A stretch of DNA of 64,000 bases from Sporosarcina sp. NCCP-2716. Lineage in GTDB: Bacteria > Bacillota > Bacilli > Bacillales_A > Planococcaceae. Positions 49,978-58,542 of this stretch are shown piece after piece (the first letter of the stretch is position 1; each line of letters begins with the position of its first letter). The stretch spans positions 1-64,000 of the forward strand of contig NZ_BRCF01000009.1 of the NCBI RefSeq assembly GCF_023707985.1, read 5' to 3'. Under the pieces are notes generated by a model. The model searched no databases. It worked only from the letters and a program-made list of their open reading frames with translations, and was not told the origin of the DNA. The position numbers and the translations under genes were made by a program.

Positions 49978-50565
49978 TCATAACTTCATCTCTTCCAAAT
50001 GCTGCGTGCAGTTGAACAGCTCACAGACGTTTTCATCCTCACCGAGCCGCACAATCGTAATCGACGTGTTGCCGAGCGGCTCCGTGTACGCCCCGCCAGG
50101 CAGCAGTTCCGACAGCAGCCGTTTGATGAACCCGCCGTGACTGACGGCGAGCACCCGGCCGTCCGGATACTCCTGCTGCATGTCCCGTACGAATGACATT
50201 CCGCGCTCGATCACGCTGTCATGCGTCTCTCCCTGCAAGTCAAGCTTCTTCCAGTCCGGGCCCCATTTCGCCTGTCGGTCCGCTTCCGTCGTCCCTTCAA
50301 TCAACCCGCCAGCCCGTTCGCGCAGCCGTTCGTCGACCAGTACTTCCGCGTCCGGCAGCTTCTCACCGATCAGGTCCGCCGTCCGCTTTGTCCGTTTCCA
50401 AGGGCTCGTGAACACAGCATCCCATGATTCGGAGGCGAGCCGGTCCGCAATCTGTCGGGCCATCCGCACGCCATCGTCGTCAAGCGGGATATCGGTGCTC
50501 CCCTGGGCCCGTCCCTCTTTGTTCCAAGCCGTCACGCCATGCCGCACAAAACCGATTGTCGTCAT
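49978..50565 (-). CDS. Histidine phosphatase family protein (phosphoglycerate mutase-like)
   Basis: 195 residues. Catalytic RHG motif in IGFVRHGVTAWN (phospho-His about residue 9), the second Arg in TSPWKRTKRTADL, the acid in RLRERAGG and the second His in VSHGGFIKRL. The family covers mutases, broad phosphatases and cobalamin or folate phosphatases; the short length and sequence suit a broad-specificity phosphatase. No substrate is indicated by the neighbours. Transcribed alone. Confidence 0.87.
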   Translation of the reverse strand: MTTIGFVRHGVTAWNKEGRAQGSTDIPLDDDGVRMARQIADRLASESWDAVFTSPWKRTKRTADLIGEKLPDAEVLVDERLRERAGGLIEGTTEADRQAKWGPDWKKLDLQGETHDSVIERGMSFVRDMQQEYPDGRVLAVSHGGFIKRLLSELLPGGAYTEPLGNTSITIVRLGEDENVCELFNCTQHLEEMKL

Positions 50566-50656
50566 ACCTGCAGCCCCCTGTCCGAAGTAGTAATGTGTTC
50601 CACTTTACCACATGTCAGCGAGCATTCAAACTAATCGAACATGTCATCCGGAACAC

Positions 50657-51904
50657 TTATTGCGGCAGGATCTGCTGCTCCACGATGACCTGTCCGCGCT
50701 TCACGACAACGTTCGCGATCGGCTGATCCTGGATGACCTCGCTCAGTTTCTCAGAATCGAGCACGACGAGATCCGCCTGTTTCCCTTCCTCCAGGCCGTA
50801 CGTCTCTTCGATCCCGAGGCACTTCGCCGCGTTCACCGTGATCATATCGAGCACTTTCCGCTGTTCATCCGCCGATCCCATATACTGCGTCTCCGCGAGC
50901 AGATAGCCGACCAGCAGCAAGTTCGCGTTGCCGAACGGTGTGAATGCATTGCGGATGTTATTCGACGCGAACACGACATTGACCCCGTGTTCCAGCAGCC
51001 GCTTCACCGGCGCCATCCCGCGTCGGACGTTATGCGTATCATCGCGCCCGTTCAAATACACATCCGTCGCCGGCAGAGGCATGATCGTAATGCCGGTTTC
51101 CGCGATTTTATCGAACAGCTGACCTGCCTCTTCAGTCTCCATCGAACCGAGCGTCGTCACGTGGCCGAGCGCCACACGCCCCTGCCAGCCGCGCTCGATA
51201 GTCATCTTGCAGATGCGCTCCGTCAGCATGTACCGAGGATCGTCGGTATGATCGGCGAAATCGACATGCATGTCGACTGGCACGTCATACTTCTCCGCCA
51301 AGTCGAATACGTATTCCAAATGCCGGTACGAATCCTCGATCGACTTCTCGTTATACGGACAGCCGCCGACGACGTCAGCCCCCATCTTCAAGCCTTCCTC
51401 CAGCCTGTCGAGCGTCCCTTCCGACTTCAGGATCCCTTCCTGCGGGAACACGACAATCTGCAAGTCGATCTTGTCACGGTATTTCTCCTTCAGCTCGAGC
51501 AGCACTTCCACACCGAGCAGCTCCTCGATATGGTCGACATCGGGATGCGCCCGCATGATCGTCGTCCCTTTTGAAATCGCCCAGTTCAGCACTTTCTCCG
51601 CCCGGTTGTAGACGTCATCGTACGTATACGCCTTCTTCAGCTCGCCCGTGTTGCGGATCGCTTCGTCCAGCGTCCCTGACACATTCGGCTTGCGGTCCTC
51701 GAGAAACGCCTTGTCCGGATGGATGTGCGACTCGATCAGCCCGGGCAGCACCACTTTTCCGCGGCAGTCGATCACCCGATCCGCCTGTTCGTCCATCTCC
51801 AATTGGGGTCCGATCTTCTCGAACAGCCCGTCTTTGATAAACAGATCCTGCAGCGCTCCTTCGTCACTGATCCTCGCATTCTTCACCAGCAATGTCTCCG
51901 TCAT
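50657..51904 (-). CDS. Amidohydrolase of the cytosine deaminase/AtzC-like group
   Basis: 415 residues with the TIM-barrel metal site of the amidohydrolase superfamily: ESHIHPDKAFL (HxH), VDMHVDFADHTDD (barrel His/Asp), ALGHVTTL (His) and ASNNIRNAFTPFGNANLL. The last motif has Asn at the usual Asp position of CodA, as in AtzC-like relatives. It deaminates or hydrolyses a ring-nitrogen compound, possibly a pyrimidine or triazine derivative. A composite beta-sandwich formed by both termini is expected. Divergent or operonic links are not clear; msrA follows 15 bases upstream in the same direction, so the two may be co-transcribed. Confidence 0.83.
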   Translation of the reverse strand: MTETLLVKNARISDEGALQDLFIKDGLFEKIGPQLEMDEQADRVIDCRGKVVLPGLIESHIHPDKAFLEDRKPNVSGTLDEAIRNTGELKKAYTYDDVYNRAEKVLNWAISKGTTIMRAHPDVDHIEELLGVEVLLELKEKYRDKIDLQIVVFPQEGILKSEGTLDRLEEGLKMGADVVGGCPYNEKSIEDSYRHLEYVFDLAEKYDVPVDMHVDFADHTDDPRYMLTERICKMTIERGWQGRVALGHVTTLGSMETEEAGQLFDKIAETGITIMPLPATDVYLNGRDDTHNVRRGMAPVKRLLEHGVNVVFASNNIRNAFTPFGNANLLLVGYLLAETQYMGSADEQRKVLDMITVNAAKCLGIEETYGLEEGKQADLVVLDSEKLSEVIQDQPIANVVVKRGQVIVEQQILPQ

Positions 51905-51919
51905 CGTCCAATCCCTCCA

Positions 51920-52642
51920 TCACTTTGTATCTTGTTTCGGTTCGCTCAATTGTTTCACGATCTCTTCGTCTTTTGCGATCGGCTCGACCGTCATGCCGTC
52001 CAGCGTATGCAGGTTGATGTGGCAGTAGCCGTCCGGGTTCTTCTCCAGATAATCCTGATGGAACTCTTCCGCCGGATAGAAATTCTCGAGCGGCAGCGCT
52101 TCTGTCACGATGTCCTTCTTGTAGAACTGCGCCTCATCCGCCACCGCTTTCTCCACGATCTCTGCTTCTGACTTGTCTGTATAATAAATTCCTGACCGGT
52201 ACTGGATGCCGCGGTCGTTCCCCTGCTGGTTCTCGGTCGTCGGATCGATCACCTGGAACAGATGGTCGACGAGCGACTCGAGCGGAATCCGCTCCGGATC
52301 ATATGTCACCTCGACGGTTTCCGCAAACTTCCGGTCCCCTTGGATGACATCTTCATACGACGGATCGGCCCCTGTCCCGTTCGCGTACCCTGAGACGGTC
52401 TTCTCCACACCGTACAGCCGGGCAAAATACGCCTCGACACCCCAGAAACAGCCGCCGGCAAAGTAGATCTTGTGCAGGTCGCTGCCGCTGTAATCCAGAT
52501 GCTCGTTAATATTCTTCACTTCTTGTTTCAGCTGATAGCCATCGGCCGGCTCCGGCTCCGCTGCAGGCCGTCCTGCTTCTTTCCCGCAGGCAGCGAGCAG
52601 AACGATCCCGAGCAGCAGCCAGATGAGCGGGGTTCGCTTCAT
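51920..52642 (-). CDS. msrA: Peptide methionine sulfoxide reductase MsrA, lipoprotein form
   Basis: 240 residues. The N-terminal signal WLLLGIVLLAACGKE carries a lipobox (LLAAC), so the enzyme should be lipid-anchored outside the membrane, unlike the usual cytosolic MsrA. The catalytic domain starts at IYFAGGCFWGVEAYF with the active Cys; YEDVIQGDRKFAETVEV, GIQYRSGIYY and FYPAEEFHQDYL are also typical. It repairs methionine S-sulfoxide in surface proteins. ATG 52642 has AGAGGTG upstream. No msrB is fused or adjacent, and a surface reductant is not evident. Confidence 0.92.
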   Translation of the reverse strand: MKRTPLIWLLLGIVLLAACGKEAGRPAAEPEPADGYQLKQEVKNINEHLDYSGSDLHKIYFAGGCFWGVEAYFARLYGVEKTVSGYANGTGADPSYEDVIQGDRKFAETVEVTYDPERIPLESLVDHLFQVIDPTTENQQGNDRGIQYRSGIYYTDKSEAEIVEKAVADEAQFYKKDIVTEALPLENFYPAEEFHQDYLEKNPDGYCHINLHTLDGMTVEPIAKDEEIVKQLSEPKQDTK

Positions 52643-52763
52643 CGCCCGCACCTCTCTTCCTTTCGATTCCTTACTCATTCCCGTTCCCTCAAGCGGCCGC
52701 CTTCAATCCTTTTCCACAGTGTACCACAGCGCCCTTTCCGCAATGAAGCACCGGGCCCCGCAC

Positions 52764-52789
52764 GAAAAAACCGCCCGGCACCGGACGGC
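52764..52789 (-). terminator. Terminator after the Rieske oxygenase gene
   Basis: GCCGTCCGG pairs with CCGGGCGGT around two bases and is followed by TTTTTT on the minus strand. Confidence 0.8.
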
Positions 52790-52837
52790 TTCCTTCTATA
52801 CTATAGGATGAACGATTTCATCTTCATTCGGAACGGG

Positions 52838-53812
52838 TCACGCGGTTCCGAGGACGACGCCGTGCTTCTTCAAATACTGGCGGTACGCGATGCTCACCCG
52901 GTCGGAAACGAGCGACAGCTCCACCTGCAGATCGAGCGGCAGTTCTTCCGGCTTCTGGTTCTGTACGATCGGCTTGTCCTGCGCGAAGATCAGATCCTGG
53001 AACTCGACGATCTCCTCATCGGTCTGCCCGGTGTCATAATCGAACGACAGGATGCCGTACGCGACGGAATGTGTCTCAGACATCGGCCGCACCGTCAGCA
53101 GGATCGTCATATGCGTATTGTTCTCCGCGTCGCGCTTCGTGAAACGCACCGTCAGCGGACGGACGATTTCGTATGTATAGTACACATATTTCGAAACGCC
53201 TGTACCGTCAGCGTCCGGCTGGAAGATCCGGATTTCATCGGAATACAGGCGGCCGTCCTGTTCGTTCATCTTGTACGGCTCGATCTCCCGGTGCGCTTCC
53301 TCCCCGAGATATCCCTGATGGACAACCGCGAGATGGCCGACGTCGAGAAAGTTCTCTACGATGCGCGGCGGCAGCGCTTCCGCTTCCTGCGGCCCCCAGA
53401 TGACATTGCGCCAGCCTTCCGTCTCCATCTCAGGATAGTCGAAGAAGTCCGGCTCATTCCCCGCCAGGTTCACCCAGATGAATCCGTATTTTTCGACACA
53501 CGAGTAGACCGTTGCCTTCGCCTTTTTCGGGATCGCTTTTCCTTCCGGCAGCTGGGGAATCTTGACGCAGTCGCCTTCCTCCTCGAATTCCCATCCATGA
53601 TACGGGCAAACGAGACAGTCGTTTTTCACTTCACCGAGCGACAGCGCCGCCCCTCTATGGATGCACAGGTCCTTGAACGCATGCACGCCTTTGCTGTTGC
53701 GGAAGATCGCCAGACGTTCGCCCATCAGCACCACTTGGATGGGCGCCTCCTGCACATCTGTCGACCGGCATGCAACCAGCCACTCTTCCTGCAGCACTCG
53801 ATCCTTCAACAT
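52838..53812 (-). CDS. Rieske [2Fe-2S] aromatic ring-hydroxylating oxygenase, alpha subunit
   Basis: 324 residues. Rieske cluster ligands in CIHRGAALS and CPYHGWEF; mononuclear iron site in ENFLDVGHLAVVHQGYLG with the bridging Asp. It resembles the single-component vanillate demethylase/pheophorbide oxygenase type that takes electrons from a separate reductase; no reductase gene is nearby. A nucleobase-type permease is encoded divergently, suggesting a purine- or pyrimidine-like or other heteroaromatic substrate, which is inference from context. GGGGACGG lies before the ATG. A strong terminator follows. Confidence 0.87.
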   Translation of the reverse strand: MLKDRVLQEEWLVACRSTDVQEAPIQVVLMGERLAIFRNSKGVHAFKDLCIHRGAALSLGEVKNDCLVCPYHGWEFEEEGDCVKIPQLPEGKAIPKKAKATVYSCVEKYGFIWVNLAGNEPDFFDYPEMETEGWRNVIWGPQEAEALPPRIVENFLDVGHLAVVHQGYLGEEAHREIEPYKMNEQDGRLYSDEIRIFQPDADGTGVSKYVYYTYEIVRPLTVRFTKRDAENNTHMTILLTVRPMSETHSVAYGILSFDYDTGQTDEEIVEFQDLIFAQDKPIVQNQKPEELPLDLQVELSLVSDRVSIAYRQYLKKHGVVLGTA

Positions 53813-53996
53813 GTTACCGTCCCCTTTTCTTCTTTAGCTGCCTTCAGTGTACGGAAACTTTTTAGACGCGTCAACCCGAAACACGAACAATTTTTAAGAT
53901 TAATTTAAAATCATTCGTAATTTAACTGTACAAACCGTTCTGTCTTCTTTATACTCCAACTATACCAAAACAAAAACGAACGAAGGAGTGTTCCTG

Positions 53997-55337
53997 TTGT
54001 CCAAGAAACGTCCAGATGGTCTCCTCATCGGAGTGAACGAGAAAGTCAGTTATCCGAAAGCGATCGGTCTCGGCCTGCAGCACGTGCTCGCCATGGATCT
54101 CTACATAGCCCCGATCATCGTCGCGGGCCTTCTGTCACTCAGCACGGAAAACACGTCATTTTTCGTCCAGATGTGTTTCCTCGCAACCGGCATTGCAACA
54201 CTCATCCAGACAGGCTTCGGTCTGAAACTTCCGGTCGTACAAGGACCCTCCTACGTACCGATTGGTGCCATCGCGGCCATCGGCGGGAAACTCGGACTCG
54301 GCGCAGTCGTAGGCAGCTTGATCCCCGGCGCCATCCTCATCGCCCTGCTCGGCTATCCATTGAAGATCTTCGCGAAAACCGTCCGCAAGATCATCCCGCC
54401 GCTCGTCGGCGGCACGGTCATCATCATCGTCGGCATTGCGTTAATGCCCGTCGGACTGAACAACATTTACTTTGCGGAAGGCTCCATCGGCCAGAACGTT
54501 ATTACCGCTTCCGTCGCCGCAGCCGTCCTTGTCGTCTGCATGGTGCTCGGCAAACGTCTCCCACGGTTCGGTTCGTTTTTCCGGCTCGTCTCGGTCGTCC
54601 TGGCAATCATCGCCGGCTCCATCACGGCCAGTTTCTTTAACCTAATCGACTTCTCGCCGGTCAAAGATGCCGCTTGGATCGCACTCCCGACACTCATGCC
54701 CTTCGGAAAACCGGTATTCGACATGGGCGCTATTCTAACGATGATGCTCGTCTACCTCATCATCTTGCTGGAAACGACCGGCACATGGTTCGTCGTTTCG
54801 CAGATCACGGACGAAGAGCTGGATGAAAAACGCCTGAACCGTGCTTCTTTCGGTGAAGGTCTCGGCTGCTTCATCGGCTCGCTGTTCGGCAGCACGCCAC
54901 TCACCGGCTACTCGTCGAACGCCGGCTTGCTCGCTATCACTGGCGTCGGCAGCCGGATGGTCATCATGGCCAGCGGCGTCATCCTTGTCCTGATCGGCTT
55001 CATCCCGAAACTGTCGGCCGTCATCATCTGTATCCCGGAAGCCGTTATCAACGGCATCTTCGGCATCGTCTGCGTCGCCATCGTCACGAACGGCATGAAG
55101 ATCATCCAGCCGATCATCATCGATGACCGCAACATGATCGTCATCGGTGTCCCGATCCTGCTGACGATTGCGGTTACCGTCCTGCCGAAAGAAGTACTGG
55201 CAACCGTACCGAACTGGGCCAACTACCTGCTGTCCTCCGGCATCTCGGTCGGCGCCCTCGCCACCGTCATCCTGAACCTCGTCATCCCAGCAGACAAATC
55301 CCTGCCCGAGGCAAGACCCGCAGAAGCAGCAAAATAA
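53997..55337 (+). CDS. NCS2-family nucleobase permease (uracil/xanthine type)
   Basis: 446 residues, about fourteen membrane segments. The signature QGPSYVPIGAIAAIGG near residue 85 and the GCFIGSLFGSTPLTGYSSNAG block near residue 290 place it in the nucleobase-ascorbate transporter (UraA/PbuX) branch of NCS2. Starts with TTG at 53997, since GAAGGAG lies eight bases upstream, whereas the GTG at 53988 overlaps that site. It is transcribed divergently from the Rieske oxygenase across 184 bases. Substrate is a purine or pyrimidine base or a related ring compound; no purine riboswitch was seen in the gap. Confidence 0.88.
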   Translation: MSKKRPDGLLIGVNEKVSYPKAIGLGLQHVLAMDLYIAPIIVAGLLSLSTENTSFFVQMCFLATGIATLIQTGFGLKLPVVQGPSYVPIGAIAAIGGKLGLGAVVGSLIPGAILIALLGYPLKIFAKTVRKIIPPLVGGTVIIIVGIALMPVGLNNIYFAEGSIGQNVITASVAAAVLVVCMVLGKRLPRFGSFFRLVSVVLAIIAGSITASFFNLIDFSPVKDAAWIALPTLMPFGKPVFDMGAILTMMLVYLIILLETTGTWFVVSQITDEELDEKRLNRASFGEGLGCFIGSLFGSTPLTGYSSNAGLLAITGVGSRMVIMASGVILVLIGFIPKLSAVIICIPEAVINGIFGIVCVAIVTNGMKIIQPIIIDDRNMIVIGVPILLTIAVTVLPKEVLATVPNWANYLLSSGISVGALATVILNLVIPADKSLPEARPAEAAK

Positions 55338-55343
55338 AAAAAC

Positions 55344-55407
55344 GGTGCCTGTGCGCCAAACAATCGTGATTGTTTCAACAATCATGAAAGTTTGGCGCAC
55401 AGGCACT
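55344..55407. repeat. Palindromic element R4 (64 bp)
   Basis: GGTGCCTGTGCGCCAAACAATC and AGTTTGGCGCACAGGCAC form the two arms, with an inner AATCGTGATTGTTTC palindrome. It shares its outer GGTGCCTGTGCG with R1 and R2 but has a different inner sequence. It follows the permease stop by seven bases and runs into TTTT, so it can also terminate transcription. Confidence 0.85.
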
Positions 55408-55465
55408 TTTCATTTTAAAAGGTGTATTGGTGTTATAACTGCGGTAAACTAAGGATATACTAAAA

Positions 55466-55604
55466 AAGACCGGGTGCGGCTAACACCCAGTCAATGCAGC
55501 TGACATCCGCATGAAGTGCGGTCGGCCTGTAATACGAGAGTTTTTACAAAATAGTAACTACCCTGCTTACTGGCAAAGTTAGCGGAGGGTGGTTACTTTT
55601 TTCT
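55466..55604 (+). ncRNA. Probable antitoxin-type small RNA with a decayed toxin gene
   Basis: After a TATACT -10 element (55456-55461) the plus strand can form three hairpins: GACCGGGTG/CACCCAGTC, CCGCAT/TGCGG, and a long terminator stem GTAACTACCC/GGGTGGTTAC with six T (55554-55602). The layout resembles the antisense RNA of type I toxin loci encoding holin-like peptides in Bacillales, where the toxin reads toward the terminator on the other strand. On the minus strand only a C-terminal-like peptide (TIALFTKRKK, then stop) remains before the neighbouring GNAT gene. Resemblance is from memory of such loci. Confidence 0.45.
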
Positions 55605-55646
55605 TTTGGTGAAAAGCGCAATTGTAGGAAAATGCCGGTAATTCGT

Positions 55647-56090
55647 TCAATTCTGCAACAGCATATCGACGTGAGGGATATCGTCCTCCAAGTAGGTATC
55701 GGAAACGGGCTTGAAACCGAAGGAGCCGTAAAAATTACGTAAATAATCCTGTGCCTGAATTTTGACGCACGTCTCTTGCAATTCATGCTGAACGAACTCC
55801 AATCCCCGTGTCATCAGCTCTTGCGCAAGCCCGCGCCCCCTGTATGCCTTCTTCACGAATACCCGGCCAATGGACGTTACCTCGTACGAAACCCCCGCAG
55901 GGACAATGCGCAAATATGCGTGAATCTCGCCATTGTCCTCTTTGAACAAATGATAGGAAGCAGGATCCTTCCCATCCACCTCCAAGTACGGACAGTTCTG
56001 TTCAACGACAAACACCGATGTCCTCTCTTGTAAAATCGTGTACAGTTCTGTATTCGTCAATTCCTCAAACCGTTTCAACTGCCAATCCAT
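55647..56090 (-). CDS. GNAT-family N-acetyltransferase (ElaA-like)
   Basis: 147 residues of the ElaA branch of GNATs. The acetyl-CoA loop is VFVKKAYRGRGLAQELM and the N-terminal VFVVEQNCPYLEVDGKD segment is typical of ElaA. A late IQAQDYLRNFYGSFGF block completes the fold. Substrate unknown. It marks the left border of the AT-richer accessory stretch, and the remains of a toxin reading frame begin just after its stop. Confidence 0.87.
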   Translation of the reverse strand: MDWQLKRFEELTNTELYTILQERTSVFVVEQNCPYLEVDGKDPASYHLFKEDNGEIHAYLRIVPAGVSYEVTSIGRVFVKKAYRGRGLAQELMTRGLEFVQHELQETCVKIQAQDYLRNFYGSFGFKPVSDTYLEDDIPHVDMLLQN

Positions 56091-56241
56091 AGTCCTTCAC
56101 CTCGTGTTTCGTTTTGACGTCTGTGGCAGTATACACTATTTCGAGGCGACGGGATGATTGGATAGCCTCTGCTTTTATTTTGATCAACGGGGTGCCGCAA
56201 CTAATAACTACTTGATACTTGTGCCCGTTAGCTGAAGAAGG

Positions 56242-56628
56242 TTATCGGTCCACAACTAAAAATTGGTTCTCTTTTATGGCGTAGGCACCATGTTTCCTTG
56301 AAAGCACAACGGTTTTAATGGCATGTTTTTCATTAGCAAATACTAATAAAAAGCGATCATCAAGTATATCAATTCCACCATTGTCCCCTTTAAATCGAAT
56401 ATTCATTGCATCTTTAATTGATTCATCTGTTGTATAAGGTCCAAATATACCGACTTGAGCCCATTTAAAGTTAGTTATATCTGTTAGATCAATTTGTGAT
56501 TCTCCTTTTTCTAAAAGGTCGTCAATTTCTTTAGCTAAATCCGTATCTTGACTAGCTTGATTTGCAAATAAATTAATGATTAAACCGATAAAAATTATAA
56601 GGAAGAGTAAATAAATGCCCTTTTTCAT
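56242..56628 (-). CDS. Hypothetical membrane-anchored protein
   Basis: 128 residues, not recognised. One N-terminal membrane segment (YLLFLIIFIGLIINLFA), a short acidic linker, and an extracytoplasmic domain of about 95 residues with FKWAQVGIFGPYTTDESI and DDRFLLVFANE. Codon use is visibly AT-richer than in the left 55 kb. It sits 43 bases downstream of a putative lipoprotein gene in the same direction, so the two may form a small operon. Confidence 0.7.
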   Translation of the reverse strand: MKKGIYLLFLIIFIGLIINLFANQASQDTDLAKEIDDLLEKGESQIDLTDITNFKWAQVGIFGPYTTDESIKDAMNIRFKGDNGGIDILDDRFLLVFANEKHAIKTVVLSRKHGAYAIKENQFLVVDR

Positions 56629-56671
56629 AAGTCTCTTTTCTCCCTATCATCTAAACTTTACAAACCTTTAA

Positions 56672-57175
56672 TCAAACGACGCTAGATAGAGAGTGTAAGA
56701 TTCCCCAAGGCTTACTTTCAGGGACATTTAAAGACCATGTTGCACTATATTTAGCCCGTTGCAAATGGGTCCAATTCGCTTTCCGCCATCGCGCGCTTGA
56801 ACGGAAAATGTCGTTTAGATTTTCAACTGAACTATCTATTAAAGAATATATCGTGTTAGTATCTTCAACATCCATGATTGTTCCACTTTCTTGACTTAAC
56901 CAAAGAAAGTATGTTTTCTCTCCTAATTCAACTTTATATTCGGGATCCGTGATATCCACTTTTCCTCTTTTCTTCTTAGCACTCCTAAAAGCCTTTTCAA
57001 ATTGCTTTGTCGCCATTGGTTCTGTATATATAACTAATGAATCCTGTTTAACTTCAGAAAAACTCTCCATTTCATAAATTCTTACTTCCTTAACCTCTGT
57101 TATCCCTTTGCTACAACCACCTAGAGATGGCATAAAAGCAAAAAGGAAAACAGATATAAATAACAACTTTTTCAT
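56672..57175 (-). CDS. YhfM-like putative lipoprotein with an altered C-terminus
   Basis: 167 residues. Lipobox SLGGC near residue 21, then a domain resembling the small YhfM-type lipoproteins of Bacillus (IYEMESFSEVKQDS, DITDPEYKVELG, YFLWLSQESGTIMD, TIYSLI). Those proteins end shortly after this last block, whereas here a basic, Trp-rich tail of about 40 residues (SSARWRKANWTHLQRAKY and beyond) follows. That may reflect a recombination joint or frameshift at the 3' end. Function unknown. Confidence 0.65.
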   Translation of the reverse strand: MKKLLFISVFLFAFMPSLGGCSKGITEVKEVRIYEMESFSEVKQDSLVIYTEPMATKQFEKAFRSAKKKRGKVDITDPEYKVELGEKTYFLWLSQESGTIMDVEDTNTIYSLIDSSVENLNDIFRSSARWRKANWTHLQRAKYSATWSLNVPESKPWGILHSLSSVV

Positions 57176-57450
57176 GAATTACCCCTCATTCATATTAGTC
57201 GTGATATCATACAAAAAGTTTCATACGCATGTCACGAAATGGCCCGTTTGTAGAAAAGGACGACAAGCACTTTCTTGCAAGCAAACACGCCCGATTGATG
57301 AATATTGTTATTGATATAAACTGCTCTACATTACGGTTCATGAAATCATATACTTTTTTGCAGGGCTAATATTTTGCTTTTTTGCATTTTTGTTATTGAC
57401 TTTGCATGATTCGTCTTATACTGTATGATGCATTATTCAAATTGTTAGCT

Positions 57451-57990
57451 TTACAATCCGAGTCTGGCACCTACTTCTGCATACTCGATATCTTTTCTTT
57501 CTGCATTCCAATCCCCCCCTGTTTGTCCATCCCATATCGCTCCTGTTTCAACGAAACCGACAGACGCATACAATCCTCGTGCAGCTGCGTTTGTCATCCA
57601 ATATGATAGAGAAACTGCATCGGCTTTTCCTTGTGGAAACGACTTTATGTATCCAATAACTTTCTTCATGGCTTGCTTGCCAAGTCCTTTGCCCTGATGC
57701 TGTTTATCAATCATAAAGCGATTAAGTCCATAAGTGACTTCATCTCCATATTTTTCACGTAAAATTGAACTTTCCGCCAGCTCGTAAAATCCAATATCGA
57801 CATATCCTATGACTTCATCATTGTGGCATATGGCGAAGATCATAGGAGGCTTTTCGTCGTTAAGTATCCTCACATAAGCTCTAGCCAAACAATATATGCT
57901 CGAATCCACATTTCCTTTCTGCTTATCTGTTAAGCTTAACTCCAACACTGCCTCAAAATTATCGTGGGTGATTTTTCTTAACTCAATCAT
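57451..57990 (-). CDS. GNAT-family N-acetyltransferase (diamine acetyltransferase-like)
   Basis: 179 residues. The acetyl-CoA-binding motif is FMIDKQHQGKGLGKQAM, preceded by DEVIGYVDIGFYEL and followed by SYWMTNAAARGLYASVGF. The layout resembles BltD/PaiA/SpeG polyamine acetyltransferases, so a spermidine-type substrate is possible but not shown. It is one of three unrelated GNAT genes in this stretch. Isolated gene with about 140-275 bases of non-coding sequence on each side. Confidence 0.83.
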   Translation of the reverse strand: MIELRKITHDNFEAVLELSLTDKQKGNVDSSIYCLARAYVRILNDEKPPMIFAICHNDEVIGYVDIGFYELAESSILREKYGDEVTYGLNRFMIDKQHQGKGLGKQAMKKVIGYIKSFPQGKADAVSLSYWMTNAAARGLYASVGFVETGAIWDGQTGGDWNAERKDIEYAEVGARLGL

Positions 57991-58134
57991 TTTCTCCCTA
58001 CTTCCGGTAGATTCTTTAATTCTTTAATTCACTCCTCGTTATCAAAGTATCCTGGCCCGTCAAAAGCACTGCCTTTAAACTGAAACTGCGCCCGATTGAG
58101 CAAGTAGATTACTTTATATTATTCTTTCCAACCT

Positions 58135-58422
58135 TCAACGCTGAATGTCTTCTAACACCCGACGATTATTTTCATTGTCTGAATATGTGACAAAATAATC
58201 CACCTCTTCTTCGATAATGTTCCAAACCATTTTCTCTTTAACCACTATCTTGAACGGTTCTTTTTTGTTTGGTATGTTCGGATTATATCCCCTGATCCAA
58301 CACTCCTTGTTGTTCGACTGACCTTTTTCAATCACAACAAACGACGAGGAGGTTGATGTCTCTCCGCAGGAGGCGAGTATTAATGTGCAAAGGATGAGTA
58401 AAAGCAAAATCGACTTTTTCAT
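58135..58422 (-). CDS. Small putative lipoprotein
   Basis: 95 residues, not recognised. Signal ILLLLILCTLILASCGE has a clear lipobox (LASC). The mature part of about 75 residues has no known motif (CWIRGYNPNIPNKKEPFKI, VWNIIEEEVDYFVTY). AT-rich codon use, standing alone like its neighbours. Confidence 0.65.
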   Translation of the reverse strand: MKKSILLLLILCTLILASCGETSTSSSFVVIEKGQSNNKECWIRGYNPNIPNKKEPFKIVVKEKMVWNIIEEEVDYFVTYSDNENNRRVLEDIQR

Positions 58423-58542
58423 AAGTTCTCCCCCCTCTGACTAAATAATGCTCATAATAATCCGGCCCGGTTACTCAATAGACGCAAATCCATATTCCAA
58501 ATACTAAAGACTATGCGCCGTCCCAACGACTTTACTCCGTCA

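Noticed and set aside
50657-51904. Asn in place of Asp in the last metal-binding motif of the amidohydrolase
   Set aside because: AtzC-like members of the same group also have SNN at this position, so it is not evidence of an inactive enzyme.
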